From Azospirillum picis (lineage in GTDB: Bacteria > Pseudomonadota > Alphaproteobacteria > Azospirillales > Azospirillaceae): DNA of 64,000 nt. The position numbers and the translations under genes are program-made. Under the pieces are notes generated by a model. It was not told the DNA's origin, ran no database searches, and saw only the letters and a program-made list of their open reading frames with translations. Below are positions 42,139 through 50,515 of this stretch, in pieces (the first letter of the stretch is position 1; each line of letters starts with the position of its first letter). Location of the stretch: assembly GCF_017876115.1 (NCBI RefSeq), contig NZ_JAGINO010000021.1:1-64000 (forward strand), written 5' to 3'.

Positions 42139-43397
42139 GCCACGTAGTTCCTTTTAAGGTCCAGTAGGGCGTTCATATAATAGATCGCCTTGAAGATCTT
42201 CAGCCGTGACTTGATCGGCGATGGCCGGAAAACGTCGCCGGCCAGAAGCGACAGCAGCGCCTCCTCCACCCGGAAGACGTTGCGCGGTCCCATGAAGAGG
42301 TTGCGCAGGGCCGGGGTGGTGACGCGATAGATGTACCAGGAGAAGGTTCCTATCCCCTGACGGACCGTCTTTTCGAACTGCTTCAGCACTTCATCCTGGC
42401 GGTGCGGTTCGCGCAGGCACGCATCGACCGCCTTGGCCCCTTCGAAGGCGCTGGTCATCGCCAGGTAGACGCCCGTCGAGAAAACCGGGTCGATGAAGGC
42501 GAACGCATCGCCCAGCATGACGTAGCCCGGCCCCGACATCCGGTCGGCCTGATAGGAGAAGTTGCCGGTCCCCGTCACCGGTCCGGTCAGTTCCGCCCCC
42601 TCCAGACGTTCCGCCAAGGCAGGGCACAAGGCGATGGTGTCCAGGAAAAAGCGGGTCTGGTCGGTTTTCCGGGTTTTGAAGTAGTAGGGCCAGCAGACCG
42701 CACCGACGCTGGTGGTGCCGTCGGCAAGCGGAATGAACCAGAACCATCCGTGATCGAACCAGAAGACGGTGATGTTCCCCTCGGCCTTTCCCGGCAACCG
42801 CTTCGCCCCGGTGAAATGGCCGAACATGGCGGCACTGTTGTGCTTGGCATTGCGCCGCTTGATGCCGAAGCGCGAGGCCAGCAGCGTATCGCGACCGGAG
42901 GCATCGACCAGGAAGCGCGCCCGTACGGTGCGGGTGGTGCCGTCGTCCTGGCTGGCTGTGACCAGCGTTCCGTCGCCGCCGATTGCGACGTCGGTCACCT
43001 TGCAGCCTTCGATGACGGTGGCGCCCTTGGCCGCCGCGTTGCGGATCAGGATATGGTCGAACTCGGACCGCCGGACCTGATAGGCATAGGGTTTGCTCTT
43101 GTCCCAGGCGTTGGCGAAATCGAAGGTGACCGCCTTGCCATGGTAGGGCGAGACGAACTCCGCCCCGTACTTCAGCATGCCGATCCGCTCCACCTGCTCC
43201 AGCACGCCGAGCCGCTGCAGCAGCGGCAAGTTGCAGGGCAGCAGCGATTCCCCGATATGGAAACGCGGATGACGATCCTTTTCCAGCAGCACCACGCGGT
43301 GGCCCATCTCCACCAACAGCGCTGCCGCGGTCGATCCGGCAGGGCCTCCGCCCACGACCAGAACGTCGCAGTCAGAACCGTTCGACACCATCTGCAT
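42087..43397 (-). CDS. FAD-dependent halogenase-like monooxygenase
   Basis: The 436-residue flavoprotein has an FAD motif VLVVGGGPAGSTAAALL near residues 12-28, the GES loop FHIGESLLP, and GYVMLGDAFAFIDPVFSTGV. Its GWFWFIPL stretch resembles the WxWxIP motif of flavin-dependent halogenases, though the same family also contains non-halogenating monooxygenases and reductases. It could chlorinate or hydroxylate the aryl head of the polyene. The catalytic Lys of true halogenases is not confirmed by eye. It is the first gene of the minus-strand unit with the acyl- and glycosyltransferases. Confidence 0.85.
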   Translation of the reverse strand: MQMVSNGSDCDVLVVGGGPAGSTAAALLVEMGHRVVLLEKDRHPRFHIGESLLPCNLPLLQRLGVLEQVERIGMLKYGAEFVSPYHGKAVTFDFANAWDKSKPYAYQVRRSEFDHILIRNAAAKGATVIEGCKVTDVAIGGDGTLVTASQDDGTTRTVRARFLVDASGRDTLLASRFGIKRRNAKHNSAAMFGHFTGAKRLPGKAEGNITVFWFDHGWFWFIPLADGTTSVGAVCWPYYFKTRKTDQTRFFLDTIALCPALAERLEGAELTGPVTGTGNFSYQADRMSGPGYVMLGDAFAFIDPVFSTGVYLAMTSAFEGAKAVDACLREPHRQDEVLKQFEKTVRQGIGTFSWYIYRVTTPALRNLFMGPRNVFRVEEALLSLLAGDVFRPSPIKSRLKIFKAIYYMNALLDLKRNYVAWRKRRRNIRAPVGDVV

Positions 43398-43960
43398 GGC
43401 TGCTCTCTCGATCGTGCGACTAGGAGTTCACAAATATCTTCTAGCAAAGCCAATCGCGTGCAATCCAGAGCCAAAAACCCGACATTCCCATTTGTCTGGG
43501 AGATAGCCGTAAAGATATATACATATCGCGCGAGCCGTTGAGGTTTCTCTTTTACGAACCTGTGACATGATGAAAGTCATCGGATTCCATCCGCGGCTTC
43601 GCACCGGAATCCGCACAATTACTCGACAGGAGCGAAGCCGCTTTACGCCGTCAGGCGTTCTTCGTCGCCAACCGTCAAGGCAATCCAAGCGTCTCAACGC
43701 CTCCTTCCGGCTACCCACTCCGGCAGCGGGCTTTTCCTTGCCCTCGAACCATCTCACACACAGAATGCGCTGGCGCTCCGGCACAAGCCCGGACGCTCCG
43801 CGGTGCGCGGCCGGCGGTCGACCGCGCAGGGTCGCCACTATCGGGATCGCCACTGCCGGGGCAAACGCGGTTCTGATGCGGGCTCCGTGCTCCCGACCGT
43901 GTTCCGCCGCTGGGACGACCGGCGTCAGGGTGGACACGGTGAACGACATGTTCGACCGAG
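43398..43960. other. Divergent regulatory gap in the polyene cluster
   Basis: This 563 bp gap separates the minus-strand flavoprotein unit from the plus-strand UbiE-like gene. It is AT-rich at 43420-43560 (promoter-like for the minus unit) and GC-rich further on. A 7 bp inverted repeat (ggattcc/ggaatcc) lies at 43582-43612. No gene is supported; a long plus-strand frame here has no start signal or motif. Confidence 0.5.
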
Positions 43961-44761
43961 ATGCACCCGAGGGGGATGGATTTGCCGACCGATCAGGACC
44001 AGCGTACCCGCTCTCCCATCGAACCGCACCCGGTGCTGGAAAGCTATTATCGGGAGAGGACCGAGCGGCTTGGTTTCGTGCGCGGGCTGTTCAACCGCAC
44101 CGCCCATCACTATGACCGCATCAACGCGATCTTCGCACTCGGGTCCGGTCCATGGTACCGCGCCCAATGCCTGCGCCGGGCCGGCTTGCGGCCTGGCATG
44201 CGGGTGCTGGACGTCGCCATCGGCACCGGGCTGGTGGCTCGCGAGGCTGTCCGGCTGGGCGGACACCAAGCCGAGGTCATCGGGCTCGACCTCAGCGAGG
44301 CCATGCTCGCGCAAGCCCGCCGCTTTCTGCCCATCCCCCTGATCCAGGGCGTGGCCGACGCGCTGCCGCTGGCGGACGACAGCGTCGACATGATCACCAT
44401 GGGCTACGCGTTGCGCCATGTCGGCGACCTCACCGCCACATTCCGCGAATTTCATCGCGTGCTGCGGCCGGGAGGCTCGGTGTTGGTGATGGAAATCGCA
44501 CGGCCGGAGCGGCCGATCACCCGCCACCTGATGAACGGTTATCTCGGCTTGGTGGTGCCTGCGCTTTCGCGGCTGAGCGGCGGGGGCGAAGGTGGGCGCA
44601 TGCTGATGCGCTACTACTGGGAAACGATCGATCGCTGCGTGGAGCCGGAGACGATCAAGCAGGCAATGGCCGGTGCCGGCCTGGAACAGGTCCGATGCGC
44701 GACCGATTACGACCTGTTCAAGAATTATACCGGATGTAAGAGAGCGCTGAACGGATCCTGA
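43961..44761 (+). CDS. UbiE/MenG-like C-methyltransferase
   Basis: The 266-residue methyltransferase has FNRTAHHYDRINAIFALGSGPWYR, the UbiE-type N-terminal signature. AdoMet motifs follow: MRVLDVAIGTGLVA, then GVADALPLADDSVDMITMGYALRHVGDL and HRVLRPGGSVLVMEIARPE. UbiE relatives methylate quinone or aromatic rings. Placed at the edge of the pigment cluster it may methylate the aryl ring, but an independent role is possible; the true chromosomal ubiE is not in view. The start is uncertain: ATG at 43961 or at 43976, each with a weak site upstream. Confidence 0.85.
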   Translation: MHPRGMDLPTDQDQRTRSPIEPHPVLESYYRERTERLGFVRGLFNRTAHHYDRINAIFALGSGPWYRAQCLRRAGLRPGMRVLDVAIGTGLVAREAVRLGGHQAEVIGLDLSEAMLAQARRFLPIPLIQGVADALPLADDSVDMITMGYALRHVGDLTATFREFHRVLRPGGSVLVMEIARPERPITRHLMNGYLGLVVPALSRLSGGGEGGRMLMRYYWETIDRCVEPETIKQAMAGAGLEQVRCATDYDLFKNYTGCKRALNGS

Positions 44762-44903
44762 AAGCGGTTCCGGCAAATCCCTATCTGACGTTATTACCTC
44801 TCTTGGATGTTTTCATCCGCCTTTGCTGGTGTGGCGCTGCCGTTATCCGCTTCATAGTCGGCCCTGGACAACGAGAACCTGACCATCTTCAGCGAGGAAC
44901 ATC

Positions 44904-45362
44904 ATGGCGGTGAAGCGGCTTTTGGCGGCGGTGTCGGTACTGACCATCCTGACTGCCTGTGCCGGTCAGCAGCAGAACGCGGCCGGCAGCGCGGCAACGG
45001 GGGACGGCACCACCGCGGCGGCAGCGTCGGCACCGGGCGCACGGCTGGTGAAGTCGCGGGACGGCCGCTACGAAGGCGAGGTCATCGGCACCCCCGCCCC
45101 CAGCAGCCGCTTCGCCAAACTCCAGATCGGCATGACGATGGAAGAGGTGTCCACCCTTATCGGCGCGCCGGACAACATGATCCGGCACGAAACCGGGAAG
45201 CGCTGGATCCCGTTCTATTTCGGAAACGACGCCCAGCGCCTGCAGGTGATCTATCGCAATGAGGGCTGCCTGACCTACACCGGCGGCAACGTCTTCGGCG
45301 GCGGATCGGCCGAGCTGATCCGCATCACCGTCGCCCCGAAGGGCGGCTGCCTCGACACCTGA
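44904..45362 (+). CDS. OmlA/SmpA-type outer-membrane lipoprotein
   Basis: The 152-residue lipoprotein has a signal peptide with lipobox LTAC near residue 19, followed by a Gln/Ala/Gly-rich spacer. A BamE/OmlA-like domain has RFAKLQIGMTMEEVSTLIGAPD and YRNEGCLTYTGGN. Such lipoproteins sit on the inner face of the outer membrane and stabilise it; a BamE role is not implied. The gaggaa site lies 5 nt before the ATG. It is monocistronic, with a two-part hairpin after the stop. Confidence 0.88.
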   Translation: MAVKRLLAAVSVLTILTACAGQQQNAAGSAATGDGTTAAAASAPGARLVKSRDGRYEGEVIGTPAPSSRFAKLQIGMTMEEVSTLIGAPDNMIRHETGKRWIPFYFGNDAQRLQVIYRNEGCLTYTGGNVFGGGSAELIRITVAPKGGCLDT

Positions 45363-45409
45363 GGCATCGCCCCTTCCCGCCTCACAGGCTCCGTGAGGGC
45401 GCCGATGCC
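45363..45409. terminator. Nested hairpin between convergent genes
   Basis: An inner stem cctcac/gtgagg (45380-45385 with 45393-45398) lies inside an outer stem ggcatcg/cgatgcc (45363-45369 with 45403-45409). It separates the lipoprotein stop (45362) from the SDR stop (45423) and may terminate both. Confidence 0.45.
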
Positions 45410-45422
45410 GGCAGGGCAGCTC

Positions 45423-46214
45423 TCAGTGCTTTCCCGACCCCGGCTCGGCGATCTTACGGTGTTGCTCGGCCAGCATGCCCGACGGCGTCACGTTGGCCAT
45501 GGCGGCCTGCAGCTTGTTCTTCCAGCCGGCGACGACGTCGCCCTCGCCATCCATCATCGCCTCGAAACCGACCTTGGCGACCATGGCAGGATCGTCCTTC
45601 TTTCCCTGCCCCACCTGCGTGTCCATCATACCGGCGCGTTCGAAGAAATCGGTATCGGTGGGTCCCGGCATCAAGCAGGTGACGGTGACACCGCTGTCCT
45701 TCAACTCGTTGCGGAGCGCGAAGGAGAAGGAATCGATGAACGCCTTGGTTCCATTGTAGACAGCCTGATAGCTGCCCGGCATGAATCCGGCGATGGAGCC
45801 GGTGATCAGGATGCGCCCCTTGCCCCGCGTGCGCATGCCACGCCCGACCTTGTGGATCAGGTAAAGCGTGCCGGTGACGTTGGTGTCGACGACGTGGCGG
45901 GCCTCGTCGAAATCCTGGTCGAGGAAGCCGTGTCCAAGCCCATGGCCGGCATTCGCCAGCAGGGCATCGACCGCCCGGCCCCGCAAGGCGTCGTAAAGCC
46001 GGTCGACGCCTTCCGTGGTCGCGAGGTCGCCCTGGACGGCCTCCACCGCACCGCCGAGCGTGCGCAGTTCGCGCGCGGCGTCCTCGATGGCCGGATCGTC
46101 GGCGGCGATGACCAGGTCGAAACCGGCGCGGGCACAGTTCCTGGCAAGTTCAAGGCCTATTCCGCTGGAAGCGCCCGTGACGACGGCAAGCTGTGTGTTG
46201 GCTGCGCGAGCCAT
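45423..46214 (-). CDS. Short-chain dehydrogenase/reductase
   Basis: The 263-residue SDR has the cofactor motif VVTGASSGIGLELA, the NAGHG segment, and catalytic Ser in ITGSIAGFMPG with the YNGTK Tyr/Lys pair. The PGPTDTDFF segment follows. It belongs to the classical DltE-like branch; NADPH is likely from the acidic-free loop after beta-2. Substrate unknown. An aagggg ribosome-binding site precedes the ATG at 46214. It is transcribed away from the cytochrome gene unit and has no operon partner. Confidence 0.9.
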   Translation of the reverse strand: MARAANTQLAVVTGASSGIGLELARNCARAGFDLVIAADDPAIEDAARELRTLGGAVEAVQGDLATTEGVDRLYDALRGRAVDALLANAGHGLGHGFLDQDFDEARHVVDTNVTGTLYLIHKVGRGMRTRGKGRILITGSIAGFMPGSYQAVYNGTKAFIDSFSFALRNELKDSGVTVTCLMPGPTDTDFFERAGMMDTQVGQGKKDDPAMVAKVGFEAMMDGEGDVVAGWKNKLQAAMANVTPSGMLAEQHRKIAEPGSGKH

Positions 46215-46498
46215 GCTGTGCCCCTTCCGAAGTGCTGGAGATATGCCTCATCAACCGGCCGACGGGAGTGGAGGTTCCTGCGGGAGCGGGATCGGACGGA
46301 CCTCCGCATCGGCAAAACCGGCTCCCCGCCTCTGCGGACCCGGTGCCCCCGATCGCCTGGGTGACGCCGACAACGCTGTCGGTGAGGGCCAGCCGCATCC
46401 GCATGACCTGTGCCGTCGCGCCTATGGAATGGACCGGGCCGGACGGTCACCATCTCCCATTCCCAAGGGAAATCGATGCCGCCCGGCAACCCGCCGCT

Positions 46499-47746
46499 TT
46501 ATTGTGCTTCCGCCAGGGTCCTGCGCACTTTGGCGACGTCGTCGACGCCGACGGGGGCCGCGGCGTTGCGCCAACTGTTGCGGATGTAGGTGACCACCGC
46601 AGCCACCTGCGCGTCGTCGAGCCTCCATCCCAACGGCGGCATCGCCGGCCCGGTCGGCCGGGTGTCGGTCGCCACGGCCCGTGATCCGTCCAGAACCAGC
46701 CGGATCAGCGTCGCGGGATCATCCGCCTGCACCACGCCGCTGCCGGCCAGCGTCGGGAACAGGAAGGTCTGACCCTTGCCGTCACCGCCATGGCAGGCCA
46801 TGCAGCTATCGGTGTAGATGGCGCTCCCGGCGGTCATCCGCGCATCGTCGGCCGCCAACGGTGCAGGACCGCCACCTCCCTGACCGCTTGCCGACCCCTT
46901 GCCGTCGAGCAGATAGGCCGCGATCGCCGATAGATCGGCGTCGGTCATCCTGGAGCTTGAGTTCTGGATCTCCTCCGCCATCGGACCGGAGGCGAGCGAC
47001 TGGTGGTTCGCGCCGGTCTTGAGATAGGCGGTGAGCTGTTCCGCCGTCCATCCGCCGATGCCCTTGCGGGAATCCGCGGTGATCGACGGAGCATACCATG
47101 CCTGGAGATTGGCCCCCTGCAGCGCCTTGCCGGTGTCGTCGGCACCCAGCATGGTTTTCGGCGTGTGGCAGGTGCCGCAATGGCCCAGCGCTTCGACGAG
47201 ATAGGCGCCGCGGTTCCATTCCGGCGACTTCTGCGGATCGGGTTTGAAACGCCCCGGCTCGAAGTTCAAGAGGTTCCAGCCCGCCATCACCAGGCGGACG
47301 TTGAAGGGAAAAGGCAACTGGTTGACGTCGACCTGATTCCTGACCGGCGCCAGGGTCTGCAGATAGGCCCAAAGCGCGTGGATGTCGTCGTCCGTCATCT
47401 TGGTATAGGCAGGGTAAGGCATGGCCGGATACAGCCGCTTTCCGCCGCGGCCGACCCCGTCCTGCAAGGTCCGGCGCAGATCCTCCTCCGTCCAACTGCC
47501 GATGCCGGTTTCGCGGTCGGGGGTGATGTTGGGCGCCACCAGCGTGCCGAAGGGCGTCTGGAGTGCCGAGCCGCCGGCGTATGGCTTGCCGCCGGGCGCG
47601 CTGTGGCAGGCAACGCAGTCTGCGGTGACCGCGATGTAGCGCCCGCGCTCTATCTGGGCGAAATCCTGGTCGGCGGCCTCGGCCCGGGGGGCGGCGGCCA
47701 GCAGGACGGTGACGGCCGCCGCGGCGGCAAGACGTGTCCTGGTCAT
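46499..47746 (-). CDS. Triheme cytochrome c subunit of membrane dehydrogenase
   Basis: The 415-residue protein has a signal peptide (LAAAAAVTVLLAAAPRAEA) and three CXXCH heme sites at residues 44-48 (CVACH), 190-194 (CGTCH) and 315-319 (CMACH). This is the usual size and heme pattern of the cytochrome subunit of gluconate, sorbitol or glucose dehydrogenases. It would take electrons from the flavoprotein encoded upstream and pass them to ubiquinone or a terminal oxidase in the periplasm. The start overlaps the flavoprotein stop as ATGA. Confidence 0.94.
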   Translation of the reverse strand: MTRTRLAAAAAVTVLLAAAPRAEAADQDFAQIERGRYIAVTADCVACHSAPGGKPYAGGSALQTPFGTLVAPNITPDRETGIGSWTEEDLRRTLQDGVGRGGKRLYPAMPYPAYTKMTDDDIHALWAYLQTLAPVRNQVDVNQLPFPFNVRLVMAGWNLLNFEPGRFKPDPQKSPEWNRGAYLVEALGHCGTCHTPKTMLGADDTGKALQGANLQAWYAPSITADSRKGIGGWTAEQLTAYLKTGANHQSLASGPMAEEIQNSSSRMTDADLSAIAAYLLDGKGSASGQGGGGPAPLAADDARMTAGSAIYTDSCMACHGGDGKGQTFLFPTLAGSGVVQADDPATLIRLVLDGSRAVATDTRPTGPAMPPLGWRLDDAQVAAVVTYIRNSWRNAAAPVGVDDVAKVRRTLAEAQ

Positions 47747-49515
47747 GCGTGCACCAAGGGGCCGGGGGATTTCAGATAGCGGGTGCGGATGGCGTCGGCA
47801 GCGCGGAAGGCCAGGGCGCCCACCGTTCCGGTTGGGTTGAAGCCCGAGTTCTGCGGAAAGACGTTCGCTCCCACGGTGAAGAGGTTCGGCACGTCCCAGC
47901 TCTGCAGATACGGGTTCACCACGCTGGTCGACGGATCCATGCCCATCGCCGTTCCACCCACCACATGGGTCGACTGGTAGGGCACCACCGACCAGGGCCG
48001 GGTGCGGGGATTTTCGACGATCTGCTGCGCCCCCATGGCACGGACGATCTCCGCCACCTTGCCGGTGACATAGGCCGACATCCGCACATCGTTGTCGGGG
48101 AAGTCGAAGGTGATGCGCAACAGCGGCCGGCCCAGCCGATCGGTGTAGGTCGGATCCAAGTCGAGAAAGTTGCCACGGTTGGCATAGCTGCTCGCCTCAC
48201 AGCCGACGCTGAGATTGCTGAGATAGCTGTCCCGCATCGCCCTTTTCCAGCCGGAACCCCAGGTGGGGCTGCCCGGCGGCGTCGGCCTTTTGGAGATCGG
48301 CTCCGCCCCGATCGGCGCGCAGCGGGTGCTGCCGCCACCGAGGAATCCCAGCGGCCCGTGGTCGAAATTGTCGTTGTTCAGCTCGTCGATGGCCATGCCG
48401 GTGGCACCGCCGCCGATGAAATTGTTGAAGTTGTATCTCTTGGGATCGAAGAAGCCGACGACCTGATTGGCCATCTGGTAGCAGAAGTTCCGGCCCAGCG
48501 TGCCCTTGCCCGTCCGGACGTCGTAAGGCGTGCCGACGCCGGACAGCAGCATCAGGCGCACATTGTCCAGCATGAAGGCGCACAGCACCACCAGATCGGC
48601 CGGCTGCTCGAACTCGTCGCCGGAGCTGTCGACATAGGTGACGCCCGTCGCCCGCTTGCCCGAAGGATCCAGGTTGACCTTCAGGACTTCGCACAGCGTG
48701 CGAAGTTCGAAATTGGGCTTGCGCATCAGCACAGGCAGGACGGTGGTCTGGGCGCTGGCCTTGGAATAGTTGGCACAGCCGTAGTTGGTGCAGAAGCCGC
48801 AGAACGTGCATTGCCCCATCGTCACGCCGAGCGGATTGGTGTAGGTGCGCGACAGCAGGGAGGAAGGGATCGGGAAGGGCTTGTAGCCCATCTTGGCGGC
48901 CGTTTCCGCGAACAAGGTCGGCCCAAAGGTCTGCATCATCGGCGGATTTGGGTACTCGCGCTTGCGCTGCCCTTCGAAGGGATTCCCACCATCCTGGATC
49001 TGGCCGTTCAGGTTTCCGGCCTTGCCCGACACGCCGGCCAAATACTCGAAGCGGTCGTAATAGGGCTCCATCTCCTCGTAGCTCAGGCCCCAGTCCTGGA
49101 TGGTCATGTCGTCGGGTATGGCCTGGGCGCCATAACGCTCGGTATAGTGGGAGCGCAGCCGGAAGTCGTAGGGGGAGAACCGCCAGGTGATTCCGGCCCA
49201 GTGCACGCCGGCCCCGCCGACGCCGTTGCCGGGATGGAAGGAGCCATATTGGCGCATCGGCAACGCCGTCTGGTCGGCATTGTTGCGGGCCGTGACGGCG
49301 GTCTGCGCCGGACGCAGCATCAATTCCTGGCGTGAGTTGTAGCGCAGCTCGTCAGGAGCATAACCGAGATTGAAGTCGGTGGCGGTGTCGCGCCAGGGGC
49401 CGCGCTCCAGTGCCACGACATCCAGCCCTTCATCGCACAGTTCGTTGGCGATGATCGCCCCCGTCCAGCCGAGCCCGATGACCACCACGTCCTTGTGGGG
49501 CAGTTTGCGTGCCAT
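47743..49515 (-). CDS. GMC-type flavoprotein subunit of membrane sugar dehydrogenase
   Basis: The 590-residue GMC oxidoreductase has the FAD-binding motif VVVIGLGWTGAIIANEL at residues 10-26 and a C-terminal HVVGGTAMGMDP, DVPNLFTVGANVFPQNSGFNPTGTV. It carries a Cys cluster at 236, 239, 242 and 247 in GQCTFCGFCTNYGC. A Cys cluster of this type in FAD-dependent glucose dehydrogenases holds an iron-sulfur centre. It should oxidise a sugar or sugar acid in the periplasm. It has no signal peptide and probably rides out with the Tat subunit encoded 3 nt upstream. The substrate (gluconate, 2-ketogluconate, glucose) cannot be fixed by eye. Confidence 0.93.
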   Translation of the reverse strand: MARKLPHKDVVVIGLGWTGAIIANELCDEGLDVVALERGPWRDTATDFNLGYAPDELRYNSRQELMLRPAQTAVTARNNADQTALPMRQYGSFHPGNGVGGAGVHWAGITWRFSPYDFRLRSHYTERYGAQAIPDDMTIQDWGLSYEEMEPYYDRFEYLAGVSGKAGNLNGQIQDGGNPFEGQRKREYPNPPMMQTFGPTLFAETAAKMGYKPFPIPSSLLSRTYTNPLGVTMGQCTFCGFCTNYGCANYSKASAQTTVLPVLMRKPNFELRTLCEVLKVNLDPSGKRATGVTYVDSSGDEFEQPADLVVLCAFMLDNVRLMLLSGVGTPYDVRTGKGTLGRNFCYQMANQVVGFFDPKRYNFNNFIGGGATGMAIDELNNDNFDHGPLGFLGGGSTRCAPIGAEPISKRPTPPGSPTWGSGWKRAMRDSYLSNLSVGCEASSYANRGNFLDLDPTYTDRLGRPLLRITFDFPDNDVRMSAYVTGKVAEIVRAMGAQQIVENPRTRPWSVVPYQSTHVVGGTAMGMDPSTSVVNPYLQSWDVPNLFTVGANVFPQNSGFNPTGTVGALAFRAADAIRTRYLKSPGPLVHA

Positions 49516-49518
49516 TCG

Positions 49519-50295
49519 TCAGCCTTTCCTGGCCCAGTCGCTGCGGCCGCCGATGGAGACGGGGGGCAGCGGATATTTCTGATTGTGCTTCAGCACGAAG
49601 TCCCGATAGTCGTAGCGGGTGCCGGGAAAGCCGATCATCTTCCAGCTCACCATGTCACGGTTGCCGCCGTAGATCGGATCCGCAAAGAAGCCTTCCATGG
49701 TGTTCTGCAGGACCAGGCTGAAGAAGCTGCCGGACCCGACCGGGCCATCGAAGGCCACCTCGTCCTTTTCCATCGCCGCCAGGAGGCTATCCTTCTGCTC
49801 CGGCGACAGATCGGTGAAGCCCTTGCCGTCCATGGCCGTTCGGCAGTGAGCATCCAGAGCCTTCAGCCCCAGGCGATATTTCTTCGCCGGGGTCAGGTCC
49901 GTCTGATCGCCCTGGGTCGGCAGACCGGGTTGAAAGGGACCCTTCATGTAGAGGCGGTCGGAGGTGCCGTAATGTCCGGCGAGTTGGCGATCGATGAAGA
50001 CGGCGCAGCCGGCATCCTTGCCGCTGACGCTGAGTTCATCGGCCGGAATCAACCGTTCGACGATCGCCTCCACCACCTCGCCCTCGCGGGGGGTGAAGAA
50101 CTGCCATGGCCCCGGCAGCACCTGCCTGGGCGGGTCGGTCGCCCCGGAATCCCAGGGCAGGCCCGTCCCGAACAGGACGCGCGCCTTGACCCCGGAGGTC
50201 GCCAGCACGACCAGCCCCATCGCCGTGGAGGCGAGGAAGCGGCGTCGGCTGGTGCCCAGCACATCAAGTCTGTCTGCTGCGGAGGTTTTGCTCAT
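49519..50295 (-). CDS. Gluconate 2-dehydrogenase subunit 3 family protein (Tat exported)
   Basis: The 258-residue protein starts with a Tat signal: SRRRFLASTAMGLVVLA. The mature part follows the subunit 3 family with REGEVVEAIVERLIPAD and, near the end, DMVSWKMIGFPG and YRDFV. It is the small subunit that chaperones and exports the flavoprotein through the Tat pathway. The ATG at 50295 lies 3 genes-deep in the operon order: subunit 3, flavoprotein, cytochrome. A hybrid kinase gene lies 220 bp upstream on the same strand, and it may influence this operon. Confidence 0.92.
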   Translation of the reverse strand: MSKTSAADRLDVLGTSRRRFLASTAMGLVVLATSGVKARVLFGTGLPWDSGATDPPRQVLPGPWQFFTPREGEVVEAIVERLIPADELSVSGKDAGCAVFIDRQLAGHYGTSDRLYMKGPFQPGLPTQGDQTDLTPAKKYRLGLKALDAHCRTAMDGKGFTDLSPEQKDSLLAAMEKDEVAFDGPVGSGSFFSLVLQNTMEGFFADPIYGGNRDMVSWKMIGFPGTRYDYRDFVLKHNQKYPLPPVSIGGRSDWARKG

Positions 50296-50515
50296 TCTCG
50301 GGGAAGCTCCGGAAGACACGGCGATTTCTCTTTCCACCGCTGCGCACCGTAAATCTGCGGTGGAACAGAAATTTCCAATGAGCGGAAGGCATACACCCAC
50401 TCTTGGAGTGGTGCGCCCTGGTCATCCGGCGATGCACCGCCGCCGACGGAGGATTCCCCGGATGCAACAGGCCTGTTCAGGAGGGGTAAGGCAAACGCCA
50501 GGCTTCGGCGAGGGA

